A stretch of DNA of 9,994 nt from Calditrichota bacterium (GTDB taxonomy: Bacteria; Zhuqueibacterota; Zhuqueibacteria; Oleimicrobiales; Geothermoviventaceae): the NCBI GenBank assembly GCA_013152765.1, contig JAADFT010000103.1, positions 1-9,994 of the forward strand. The letters are read 5' to 3'. Below the pieces are notes generated by a model that was given only the letters and a program-made list of their open reading frames with translations, did not search any database and was not told where the DNA came from. A program made the position numbers and the translations under genes. This document shows positions 1-5,917 of this stretch, in pieces (position 1 is the first letter of the stretch; the number at the start of each line of letters is the position of its first letter).

Positions 1-138
1 GGGTACGAGTTGCGCCTGACGGGCAGCTACGAAACAGGTTTCACGGAAAACGACTCGAATCAGCATTTCTGGCCAATCCCCAACGTGCTTGGCTTTGTCC
101 GCAGAGGGCAGGAAGAAGGTGGGAAAGGATCTGAGTAG
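1..138 (+). CDS. C-terminal end of an unrecognised protein (5' truncated)
   Basis: Frame 1 is open from the first base of the window to a TAG at 136-138 and gives 45 residues. The start lies outside the window. The first part reads as alternating hydrophobic and polar residues (YELRLTGSYETGF), as in a beta-strand-rich domain, followed by an aromatic and proline stretch (FWPIPNVLGF) and a charged Gly/Glu tail. I do not recognise a family and no function is offered. Frame 3 is also open over most of this stretch, so the choice of frame rests on the more protein-like composition of frame 1. No intrinsic terminator follows directly. The next one is at 391-421 and more likely belongs to the cysK leader. 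Confidence 0.4.
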   Translation, partial: GYELRLTGSYETGFTENDSNQHFWPIPNVLGFVRRGQEEGGKGSE

Positions 139-264
139 CCGTGAGTTAAGTTGCTACAGAATTTTCTTGAAAAATCTCTGGATTTTCTCTTCCGAGGTTC
201 GTACATTTTGCGCGTAACTGGAGGTTGACTGAGCTGGACCGAGTTTTTGATTGGTGAACGAACG

Positions 265-357
265 ATGACTTCTCAACCCACCCGAGCTTACGCAGCTGCA
301 GCCTGTACCTGTTGTGACCGACACGATCGGGTGGGTGAGGTACACGTTGTGACGTAG
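265..357 (+). CDS. Cysteine-rich leader peptide upstream of cysK-cysE
   Basis: A 30-codon ORF runs from ATG at 265 to TAG at 355-357. Cys is encoded at codons 14, 16 and 17 (TGT at 304, 310 and 313; local peptide AAAACTCCDRHD). An SD-like GGTGA at 253-257 sits 7 bases before the ATG. Three Cys in four codons is far above the usual frequency of about one per cent, and the ORF lies directly before the genes of cysteine synthesis. I infer a regulatory leader peptide whose translation senses charged tRNA-Cys, with no function of the peptide product itself. Short ORFs with consecutive Cys codons that control sulfur genes are known from mycobacteria. I do not recognise this peptide as one of them. 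The Cys codons fall inside the loop of the hairpin at 272-339, which fits an attenuator role. A chance ORF cannot be excluded without related genomes. Confidence 0.62.
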   Translation: MTSQPTRAYAAAACTCCDRHDRVGEVHVVT

Positions 358-421
358 TCAAAGAATTCGACAAGAGACTCGCAGAGTGCCAAAGCCCACC
401 CGTTTGAGGTGGGCTTTTTTT
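272..421 (+). promoter_or_regulatory. Putative cysteine-responsive transcription attenuator (cysKE leader)
   Basis: Four segments can pair in two exclusive ways. Segment 1 (ACCCACCCGA, 276-285) pairs perfectly with segment 2 (TCGGGTGGGT, 327-336). Three more pairs, CTC 272-274 with GAG 337-339, extend it past a bulged A275. Segment 3 (GCCCACCCG, 394-402) pairs with segment 4 (408-417) to form the terminator. Segment 3 repeats the CCCACCCG core of segment 1, so segment 2 (328-335) can instead pair with 395-402 over 8 bp plus a G-U pair, which would destroy the terminator. The Cys codons (304-315) lie in the 41-base loop between segments 1 and 2. A ribosome stalled there should block 1:2 pairing but leave segment 2 free for 2:3, giving read-through into cysK. 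With enough Cys-tRNA, or with no translation, 1:2 and the terminator form. The pairings are seen in the sequence and the mechanism is inferred from classical attenuation. A weak -10-like TACATT at 202-207 lies upstream; no convincing promoter was found. Confidence 0.65.
391..421 (+). terminator. Rho-independent terminator in the cysK leader
   Basis: A perfect 10-bp stem (AAAGCCCACC 391-400 with GGTGGGCTTT 408-417) closes a 7-base loop (CGTTTGA) and runs into an unbroken T tract (415-421). It begins 33 bases after the leader-peptide stop and ends 41 bases before the SD of cysK. Unless read through, it would cut off cysK-cysE transcription started upstream. It could instead end the transcript of the gene finishing at 138. 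However, its 253-base distance from that gene, and the match between its left arm and segment 1 of the leader, favour the attenuator reading. Confidence 0.9.
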
Positions 422-474
422 GTTGGTGGTCCGTTGCCATGGACCGGGCTGTGAAATCTGGCAGGAGGTTTGGG

Positions 475-1422
475 ATGGAAGCAAAAGTCTACAACGGCAT
501 CGAGGAAACCATCGGGGGCACACCCGTGGTGCGTCTGCGACGTTTGGCGCCTGCAGGCAGCGCCGAAGTGCTGGTGAAACTGGAGCTTTTCAACCCGATG
601 GCTTCGGTGAAGGACAGAATCGCTGTCTCGATGATCCGGAGCGCCTTGCAAAGCGGTAAACTGGCGCCCGGAGGCACGATTGTCGAACCCACGTCTGGCA
701 ACACCGGTGTGGGACTTGCGTTCGTGGCGGCAGCTCTTGGCCTGAGGCTCATCGTGACCATGCCGGAGTCCATGTCGCTGGAGCGCCGGAAACTTCTGAA
801 GGCGTTCGGCGCCGAGCTGGTTCTCACACCCGCCGACAAAGGCATGAAGGGCGCAATTGAGAAGGCCCGGGAGCTTGTCGCAACACTGCCGGGCGCTGTG
901 ATGCTGGACCAGTTCTCGAATCCGGCCAACCCGGCGATTCACGAGGAGACGACGGGCCCGGAAATCTGGTCGGCGACGGGTGGGCAGCTCGACGTGCTCG
1001 TCGCGGGTGTGGGCACGGGCGGAACCCTGACCGGCGTCAGTCGCTACCTGAAGCCGCGCCTGCCCAACCTGTGGGTAGTGGCGGTGGAACCCGAGGCGTC
1101 GGCGGTGCTGAGCGGCAAAGAACCGGGACCGCACGGCATCCAGGGAATCGGGGCGGGCTTTGTTCCGGCCATCCTGGAGCGGAAGTGGATTGATGAAATC
1201 GTGACGGTTCGCGACCAGGACGCTCGGGAGACGGCAAGGCGACTGGCGCGCGAAGAAGGGATTCTCGCTGGCATTTCGTCAGGGGCAATCCTCTGGGCCG
1301 CCCTGCGGATTGCCGAACGCGAGGGGATGCAGGGCAAACGGGTGCTCGCAATTTTGCCCGACACAGGAGAGCGGTACCTTTCGACGGATTTGTTTGGTGA
1401 CGAAACGGTGGAGAAGGACTGA
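475..1422 (+). CDS. cysK: Cysteine synthase A (O-acetylserine sulfhydrylase)
   Basis: This PLP enzyme makes L-cysteine from O-acetylserine and sulfide in the cytoplasm. The 315-residue length is normal for the family. Visible motifs are the PLP lysine K46 in PMASVKDR, the substrate loop TSGNTG (73-78), the phosphate-binding GTGGT (180-184), the HGIQGIGAGFVP segment (220-231), GISSGA (266-271) with the serine that contacts the pyridine nitrogen, and the C-terminal PDTGERYLS (295-303). The ATG at 475 was chosen because AGGAGG (463-468) sits 6 bases upstream and the protein then starts as family members do. The open frame extends back to 409, but that part overlaps the terminator. The gene overlaps cysE by one base (TGATG), so the two are almost certainly co-transcribed and translationally coupled. 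Regulation is probably by the attenuator just upstream. Cystathionine beta-synthase is a close relative, but the absence of extra domains and the cysE neighbour support CysK. Confidence 0.95.
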   Translation: MEAKVYNGIEETIGGTPVVRLRRLAPAGSAEVLVKLELFNPMASVKDRIAVSMIRSALQSGKLAPGGTIVEPTSGNTGVGLAFVAAALGLRLIVTMPESMSLERRKLLKAFGAELVLTPADKGMKGAIEKARELVATLPGAVMLDQFSNPANPAIHEETTGPEIWSATGGQLDVLVAGVGTGGTLTGVSRYLKPRLPNLWVVAVEPEASAVLSGKEPGPHGIQGIGAGFVPAILERKWIDEIVTVRDQDARETARRLAREEGILAGISSGAILWAALRIAEREGMQGKRVLAILPDTGERYLSTDLFGDETVEKD

Positions 1423-2096
1423 TGGGCTTGAGACACGACATTCGATCGGCTTTCCGTTACGACCCCGCGGCACGGAACATTCTTGAGCTGATCCTGGCTT
1501 ACCCGGGGCTCCACGCCCTGTGGATGCACCGGGTTGCACACTTTCTGTGGCGGCTGCGGGTGCCGGTGCTGCCGCGCTGGCTTTCTCACCTGGCGCGATT
1601 TCTGACCGGAATTGAAATTCACCCGGGTGCGAAGATCGGGCGTGGGGTGTTCATCGACCACGGCATGGGCGTGGTCATCGGTGAGACGGCCGAAGTGGGC
1701 GACGAGTGCGTCATCTACCAGGGTGTGACGCTGGGAGGTACGAGCTGGAACAAGGGCAAACGTCACCCCACTCTCGAGGACCACGTCGTGGTCGGAGCGG
1801 GAGCGAAAGTGCTCGGCGCGATCACCATCGGTCACCACAGCAGGATCGGTGCTAACGCCGTTGTGCTGCGTTCGGTGCCGCCGCACTCGGTGGTCGTCGG
1901 TGTCCCCGGCCACGTGAAGAAGATCCTGGGCAAGGAACCGCCGCCTTTAGCACACAACAAGCTCCCCGACCCCGTGGCGGAGGAGTTTCAGAGGGTGCTG
2001 GCACGCCTGCATGAGCTCGAACGTGAGGTGTCGGACCTGCGCTCGATCGTGGCCAGCTTTCGCGTGAACGCTGTGAAGGAAACGCAGGCGAACTGA
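1422..2096 (+). CDS. cysE: Serine O-acetyltransferase
   Basis: Transfers acetyl from acetyl-CoA to L-serine, giving the O-acetylserine used by the CysK encoded just upstream. The protein has 224 residues. It has a short helical N-terminal domain (1-60), as in the short bacterial CysE type, and then a left-handed beta-helix of hexapeptide repeats (about 65-163). The probable catalytic histidines are H80 in FIDHGMG and H115 in KRHPTLED. The CoA-side GGTSWNKGK loop (105-113) and the closing SVPPHSVVVGVPG (151-163) are also typical. Residues 185-213 form a likely coiled coil (EEFQRVLARLHELEREVSDL). The chain ends in ETQAN and lacks the C-terminal isoleucine that many CysE proteins insert into the CysK active site. 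The start codon overlaps the cysK stop codon. A hairpin follows directly after the stop. Confidence 0.95.
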   Translation: MGLRHDIRSAFRYDPAARNILELILAYPGLHALWMHRVAHFLWRLRVPVLPRWLSHLARFLTGIEIHPGAKIGRGVFIDHGMGVVIGETAEVGDECVIYQGVTLGGTSWNKGKRHPTLEDHVVVGAGAKVLGAITIGHHSRIGANAVVLRSVPPHSVVVGVPGHVKKILGKEPPPLAHNKLPDPVAEEFQRVLARLHELEREVSDLRSIVASFRVNAVKETQAN

Positions 2097-2137
2097 GATC
2101 CCTGGGGGCGTCTGGCGTTGCCGGGTCCCCAGGGATC
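2097..2137 (+). terminator. Stem-loop directly after cysE (possible transcript end)
   Basis: GATCCCTGGGG (2097-2107) and CCCCAGGGATC (2127-2137) form a perfect 11-bp stem starting at the base after the cysE stop codon. The 19-base loop contains a small GGC-GTT-GCC stem. No T tract follows, so it is not a standard intrinsic terminator. It could protect the 3' end of the cysKE mRNA or mark a factor-dependent end. Confidence 0.5.
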
Positions 2138-2177
2138 GAATCGGGTCCGCGTGTCCAGAACCGTCTTGCCCCGCGCA

Positions 2178-2214
2178 GCTTGCATTTTCCGCTGGATTCA
2201 GCTAAATTGCAAGC
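2178..2214. promoter_or_regulatory. Nested palindrome overlapping a possible promoter of the Yip1-like gene
   Basis: GCTTGCA (2178-2184) and TGCAAGC (2208-2214) form an inverted repeat around a second, centred repeat, GCTG-GATT-CAGC (2191-2202). TTT and AAA between them can extend the pairing. A sigma70-like arrangement lies inside: TTGCAT (2180-2185), a 17-base spacer and TAAATT (2203-2208). It ends 75 bases before the ATG at 2284. A repressor operator over the promoter, or a hairpin in the 5' mRNA, are both possible. The promoter boxes are weak (3/6 and 4/6 matches). Confidence 0.35.
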
Positions 2215-2283
2215 GCTGAAATGTGAGCGGCGTAGGGAGTGGCTTCAGGACGGTAACAGGAAAAGGCACCTTGCGGAGGGCCG

Positions 2284-3222
2284 ATGCCGAACGGGAAGCA
2301 ACTGAAAGTTTGCCCGGAGTGTGGACGTCTGGTTACGGTTGAGGGGCCGGGGAGTACACGCTGCCCTTACTGCGGCGCCGAAGTGCCCGGTGTGCCCGGC
2401 TACTGGCAGGCCACTGAGCCTGGCGAGGCAAGCAGCCCGTGGGACGAACGTGAAAAGCTGGGTGCGTTCACGGCCTACGTGCAAACGTGGCGAATGGTCA
2501 TGTCGCGGCCGAGCGAGTTCTTCGCGAACATGCCGGTGTCGGGTGGCCTGCTTGGTGCACTTCTGTACGCACTGATCACCGGCACACTGGGAGGACTGGC
2601 GTCACTCTTCTGGCAGGTGATTTTGCCAGGGCGCAATCCCGTCCTGGAGGCCATCCTCGCGTCGCAGGGCCTCACCGAAAGTCAGGTCATGTCCGCTGCG
2701 GTGTTCCTCGCGCCCTTCGCAGTAATCGTCCAGACTTTTGTGTGGGCGGCGATTTTGCACTTGATGATCGTGCTGCTTGCCGGGGGCGGCCGCGGCTTTG
2801 AGGCTACATTTCGCGTGGTGAGCTTCGCTACGACGCCGCAACTGCTGGCTGTGATCCCGATTTGCGGGGGGCTGATTGCCAGCTTCTGGTCCTTCGCGCT
2901 GGTCATCATCGGGCTGCGCGAAACCCACCGGATCTCGGGCGCGGTTGCTACCCTTGCCGCGCTGATTCCGGTGGTGTCCCTGCTGTTCCTGTTCTTCATG
3001 CTGCTTTACAGGATGATCGCTCTGAGGCGCTGTGCAACTGAAGCTGAGCAGAGGGCGAGGAAGCCGGGGACTCGGCCTGGCCTACGCCGTGTTGATTGCC
3101 GGGGGCTTTGCGGTCGTTCGGATTTGGCCGGGTGGTCTCGCGCTGTTGCCAGCCTGTCCCTGGCGGGCACTGACCGGTTTCCCCTGTCCGTTTTGCCAGG
3201 GTTCCCACCCACGCGTTTGTAG
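2284..3222 (+). CDS. Zinc-ribbon Yip1-like integral membrane protein
   Basis: The N-terminus carries a zinc ribbon with two CxxC knuckles (C10/C13 and C27/C30). After a linker come four or five hydrophobic segments (about 87-112, 137-167, 186-209, 219-245). The core has the Yip1-family look: a long amphipathic start with RPSEFFANMP, and VIIGLRETHRISG before the last membrane helix. Bacterial Yip1-like proteins are inner-membrane proteins without a settled function. The start at ATG 2284 has GGAGGG at 2275-2280. From about residue 250 the chain becomes arginine-rich and overlaps the DUF2752 reading frame for about 190 bases. Yip1-like proteins normally end shortly after the last helix, so the 65-residue tail is suspicious. 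Stops in the other two frames lie at 3014, 3023 and 3039, and a single indel near 3000 would end the protein there. Confidence 0.8.
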   Translation: MPNGKQLKVCPECGRLVTVEGPGSTRCPYCGAEVPGVPGYWQATEPGEASSPWDEREKLGAFTAYVQTWRMVMSRPSEFFANMPVSGGLLGALLYALITGTLGGLASLFWQVILPGRNPVLEAILASQGLTESQVMSAAVFLAPFAVIVQTFVWAAILHLMIVLLAGGGRGFEATFRVVSFATTPQLLAVIPICGGLIASFWSFALVIIGLRETHRISGAVATLAALIPVVSLLFLFFMLLYRMIALRRCATEAEQRARKPGTRPGLRRVDCRGLCGRSDLAGWSRAVASLSLAGTDRFPLSVLPGFPPTRL

Positions 3223-3446
3223 CGCTTGCGTACGTCCGCATCGCCGAAGCGTGGCAGCTGAACCCGCTGGTCACGGGGGGCGTGCTGGCGCTCCTGGCGT
3301 GGGGGATTCTGGATTTGCTGGGGGTGCTTACGGGGCGGAATCTGGTCGTGCGGCTCTCTCCGCGGGAAAGAAGGTGGAGCCTGAGGCTACTGGGGGCAAT
3401 TCTGCTGGCCAACTGGGTGTATCTGATCTTCGCCGCTGGCATCTAA
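3032..3446 (+). pseudogene. DUF2752 membrane protein, interrupted by a +1 frameshift
   Basis: The frame starting at GTG 3032 encodes a membrane helix followed by CPWRALTGFPCPFCQG, the diagnostic DUF2752 start (C-P-[FW]-x-A-L-T-G-x-P-C-P-x-C). It then loses sense after about 3203. The rest of the domain, THAFVALAYVRIAEAWQLNPL and two further hydrophobic stretches, continues in the frame shifted by +1 and ends at TAA 3444-3446. Removing one C from the CCC at 3204-3206 joins the halves as CQGSTHAFVALA and yields 137 residues, the usual family length. DUF2752 proteins are small inner-membrane proteins of unknown role. The GTG start has a weak TGAGG at 3023-3027. The intact sequence on both sides suggests a very recent mutation or a base-call error rather than an old pseudogene. 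Confidence 0.75.
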
Positions 3447-3588
3447 GGTTGGGAAATGTTCTACGTTGTGTCTGTTCGGCGAGTTGCGGCTCCGGGGTGG
3501 ACTTCGCCGGTGTGAGCACACTTCTCCGCCGAGACAGACGCGGTTTGCGAGGACGCTGGGGTTCAGAAACGAGTGGAGAATCGGCAAC

Positions 3589-4434
3589 TTGCGCGCAAAC
3601 ACGGATCGTGTTCTCGTTGGTCTGACAATCGAACGCTACAAAGAAATCGAGCCCGCGGTGATTCTGGGGCTGGTTCGTTTGCTCGGGCTCGAGTTTGTTG
3701 AAATCACAAAAACAGTCTTCGAAGATCTTGACAGAATTGCCGCGAAGCTGGACGGCATGCGGTGCGGGTTTCACCTGCCAATCATGTGCGAGGACGGCTG
3801 GGACCTCAGCACCCCCCAGGCCCAGGAGGAGATCGACAACCTGATCGACCTGATCAACGCCAACCGCGAGAAACTGCACATTTCGCACGTCATTTGTCAC
3901 CCGCCGGAGGACGACGGCCATCCCAGCACAGATCCTGAGCGAGAATCGGTGCTCCTGAACAACCTGGCCAAGCTGCAGGTGCCTGTTTTTCTGGAAAATG
4001 TGCCCCATCTGCCGGAGAAGGACTACCTGGCGCTTTACCAGCGTTCCAAGCAGAGGCTGGGAGAGCAGTTGCTCGGCATGTGCTACGACGGCCCCCACTA
4101 CTTTCTGAGCGGAACGGATCCAGTAGCTGCGCTGGAACGGCACCTGGACGAAATCGGGTGTGTGCATCTTTCGGACTGCACCCGGGAGCGCGACTCGCAC
4201 CTGCCATTTGGGAGGGCAGGGGATCTGCCGATCGACGACATTCTCCAGACGCTGAAGCGCCACGACTACCGGGGGATAATCAATCTGGAAATCCGGCCGG
4301 AGAATTTTCAGGACGTGCTGCCGACGATCGAGAGCTACCTGGCGGTACTCAAGCTGTTCCGACCGGGCAAGTACCTCACCACGCGGATGCGCCTGTGGTT
4401 TGTCTACCCGGTTCTGAAGCGCGTTCTGGCTTGA
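3589..4434 (+). CDS. TIM-barrel sugar phosphate isomerase/epimerase family protein
   Basis: This is a cytoplasmic (beta/alpha)8-barrel protein of the xylose isomerase-like/AP endonuclease 2 fold. Candidate metal ligands fall at the ends of successive strands: E38 (FVEIT), H62 (GFHLP), H104 (VICHPP), E136 (FLENVP), D167 (CYDGPH), H193 (CVHLSD) and E234 (INLEI). This pattern supports a divalent-metal isomerase, epimerase or endonuclease-like active site. The substrate is unknown. The frame has no ATG. TTG 3589 was chosen because TGGAGA (3574-3579) lies 9 bases upstream, giving 281 residues. The frame is open back to TTG 3466, but that stretch is Arg-rich and unlike the family. The preceding WRIGNL may be native, in which case the true start is slightly upstream. 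The gene follows the DUF2752 gene by about 140 bases and converges with the gene ending at 4667. Confidence 0.8.
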   Translation: MRANTDRVLVGLTIERYKEIEPAVILGLVRLLGLEFVEITKTVFEDLDRIAAKLDGMRCGFHLPIMCEDGWDLSTPQAQEEIDNLIDLINANREKLHISHVICHPPEDDGHPSTDPERESVLLNNLAKLQVPVFLENVPHLPEKDYLALYQRSKQRLGEQLLGMCYDGPHYFLSGTDPVAALERHLDEIGCVHLSDCTRERDSHLPFGRAGDLPIDDILQTLKRHDYRGIINLEIRPENFQDVLPTIESYLAVLKLFRPGKYLTTRMRLWFVYPVLKRVLA

Positions 4435-4474
4435 CGAGAAGCGATCTGCTGCGGCAGAGTGGAAGAGATCCCTT

Positions 4475-4521
4475 TCCCGGCTGAGTGCACTTCGGCAGGC
4501 GTGTGCTCGGGGTAGCCGGGA
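4475..4521. terminator. Long hairpin between convergent genes
   Basis: TCCCGGCT (4475-4482) pairs with AGCCGGGA (4514-4521). Inside it, GAGTGCAC (4483-4490) pairs with GTGTGCTC (4501-4508), with two wobble pairs, around a 10-base loop and a 5-base bulge. It lies 40 bases after the TIM-barrel gene stop. It has no T tract on either strand, so an intrinsic terminator is uncertain. The rest of the 4435-4666 spacer shows nothing recognisable. Confidence 0.4.
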
Positions 4522-4666
4522 TCAGGCCTGGACAAAGGGACTGTTTTCGAACTTTGCCCCGTCCGACATGACAGGCTCAGTCCGAGAGTAAAGTTCTGAA
4601 GAGGCTGCAGCCCCCGTGCTGTTGCAGATCCGTGCAGAAGAAGCCTCCCCCTCCTCGCGCGCTTTT

Positions 4667-5917
4667 TCACCCCCCAAACATGACCTTACAAATGAAGAGG
4701 GCCGCCAGCAGACCGACTGTGTCGCCCACGAGACCGGCGGGAACGGCGTGACGCGTCTTTTTGATTTGCACGCTGCCAAAGTACACGGCGATGACGTAGA
4801 AAGTCGTTTCGGTGGAGCCGTACATGGTGGAGGCGAGGCGACCGATGAACGAATCCGGCCCGTGCGTCTTCATGAGCTCGGTGACGATGCCCAGTGTGCC
4901 GCTCCCCGAGAGAGGGCGCATCAGCGCGGCTGGCAACACCTCGGCCGGCATGCCGATCAGGTCGGTGACGGGTGACACGAGTTTTACGAACAGGTCCATC
5001 GCCCCTGAGGCGCGGAACATGCCGATGGCGACCAGGATGGCCACGAGGAAGGGAATGATCTTGACGGCGATTTCGAATCCCTCTTTGGCGCCCTCGATGA
5101 ACACCTCGTAGACGTGGATCCTTTTGCTGAAAGCCAGTACCGGGATGGCGAACAGCAAGAACGGCACCGCCCAGTCCGAAACGAACGAGACCACGCTCTT
5201 GAACAGATCCATCGTAAGCCAGCCAAACAGGAAATGCAGTACGCCCAGCTTGCCCAGACCGAGAAGGGCAACGGCGACGAGGCCCAGCACCAGGAGTCCC
5301 TTCAGAAGGTTGAGCAAATGGCTCCGGAAAGCTTTGCCGCCGAGCTGCGCGTACTCGAACAATTTTGCGGCGGTGACGGCCGCGATGGTGGCGCAGGTGG
5401 AGGAGAAAATCGTCGTCCCGATGATTTCGGCAGGGTTGTGCGAACCGAGCTGTGTCCGGATGGCGATGATGGTCGCCGGGATGAGCGTGATGCTGGCAGT
5501 GTTCAGCGCCAGGAACATGACCATGGCGTTGGTGGCCGTGTCCTTCTGCGGATTCAGCTTTTGCAGCTCTTCCATGGCCTTCAGGCCGAGCGGGGTGGCT
5601 GCGTTGCCGAGTCCAAGCCAGTTGGCGGCGATGTTCAGCACCATGGCCCCCATCGCGGGATGGTCAGGCGGAACATCCGGGAAAAGGCGACGTGCGATCG
5701 GTTTCACAGCTCGGGCCAGGATGCGCACCATCCCGGCTTCCTCCGCGATTCGCATGATGCCAAGCCACAGGGCCATGATGCCGATCAGGCCGAGGGCAAT
5801 GTCGACAGCAGTTTTGGCGTAGTCGAAGGCGGCGTTGGTGACGCTGGTGATCTGGCCGTTGATTCCCGCCACAATGACGGCGATCGCCACCAACCCCAGC
5901 CAAACGTAATTCAGCAT
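4667..5917 (-). CDS. Fused SpmA-SpmB-like nucleoside recognition (Gate) domain membrane protein
   Basis: A 416-residue integral membrane protein. Residues 1 to about 200 resemble SpmA, with NIAANWLGLGNAATPLGL at 95-112. Residues from about 245 to 416 resemble SpmB, with MRPLSGSGTLGI (333-344) and STMYGSTETTFYVIAVYFGS (363-382). Two Gate-type hydrophobic blocks are joined by hydrophobic helices near 200-235. In Bacillus, separate SpmA and SpmB act in spore core dehydration. Fused forms occur in many non-sporulating bacteria, where the role is unknown and transport is suspected. The ATG at 5917 has GGAGG on the - strand (complement of 5922-5926) 4 bases upstream. It follows the HAD gene after a 190-base spacer (5918-6107) that may hold its promoter, but no clear promoter boxes were seen. 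Confidence 0.92.
   Translation of the reverse strand: MLNYVWLGLVAIAVIVAGINGQITSVTNAAFDYAKTAVDIALGLIGIMALWLGIMRIAEEAGMVRILARAVKPIARRLFPDVPPDHPAMGAMVLNIAANWLGLGNAATPLGLKAMEELQKLNPQKDTATNAMVMFLALNTASITLIPATIIAIRTQLGSHNPAEIIGTTIFSSTCATIAAVTAAKLFEYAQLGGKAFRSHLLNLLKGLLVLGLVAVALLGLGKLGVLHFLFGWLTMDLFKSVVSFVSDWAVPFLLFAIPVLAFSKRIHVYEVFIEGAKEGFEIAVKIIPFLVAILVAIGMFRASGAMDLFVKLVSPVTDLIGMPAEVLPAALMRPLSGSGTLGIVTELMKTHGPDSFIGRLASTMYGSTETTFYVIAVYFGSVQIKKTRHAVPAGLVGDTVGLLAALFICKVMFGG

Noticed and set aside
225..251. TTGACT with a TTTGAT -10-like box before the leader peptide
   Set aside because: The spacer is only 15 bases, and transcription would start after the SD of the leader ORF, so it cannot serve the attenuator as modelled.
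265..421. T-box or SAM riboswitch as the explanation of the leader
   Set aside because: No T-box sequence (TGGNACCGCG) and no SAM-I core were found. The Cys codons and four-segment pairing explain the leader better.
1044..1913. 289-codon - strand open frame over cysK/cysE
   Set aside because: It is antisense to two well-supported genes, rich in Arg, Pro and His, without recognisable motifs. It is a GC-bias shadow.
3456..3515. 19-codon ORF with ATG before the TIM-barrel gene
   Set aside because: It has a poor SD, no codon bias towards any amino acid and no nearby terminator, so there is no evidence for a leader peptide.
3328..4263. 311-codon - strand open frame over the TIM-barrel gene
   Set aside because: It is antisense to a gene with conserved active-site residues and has no family features of its own.
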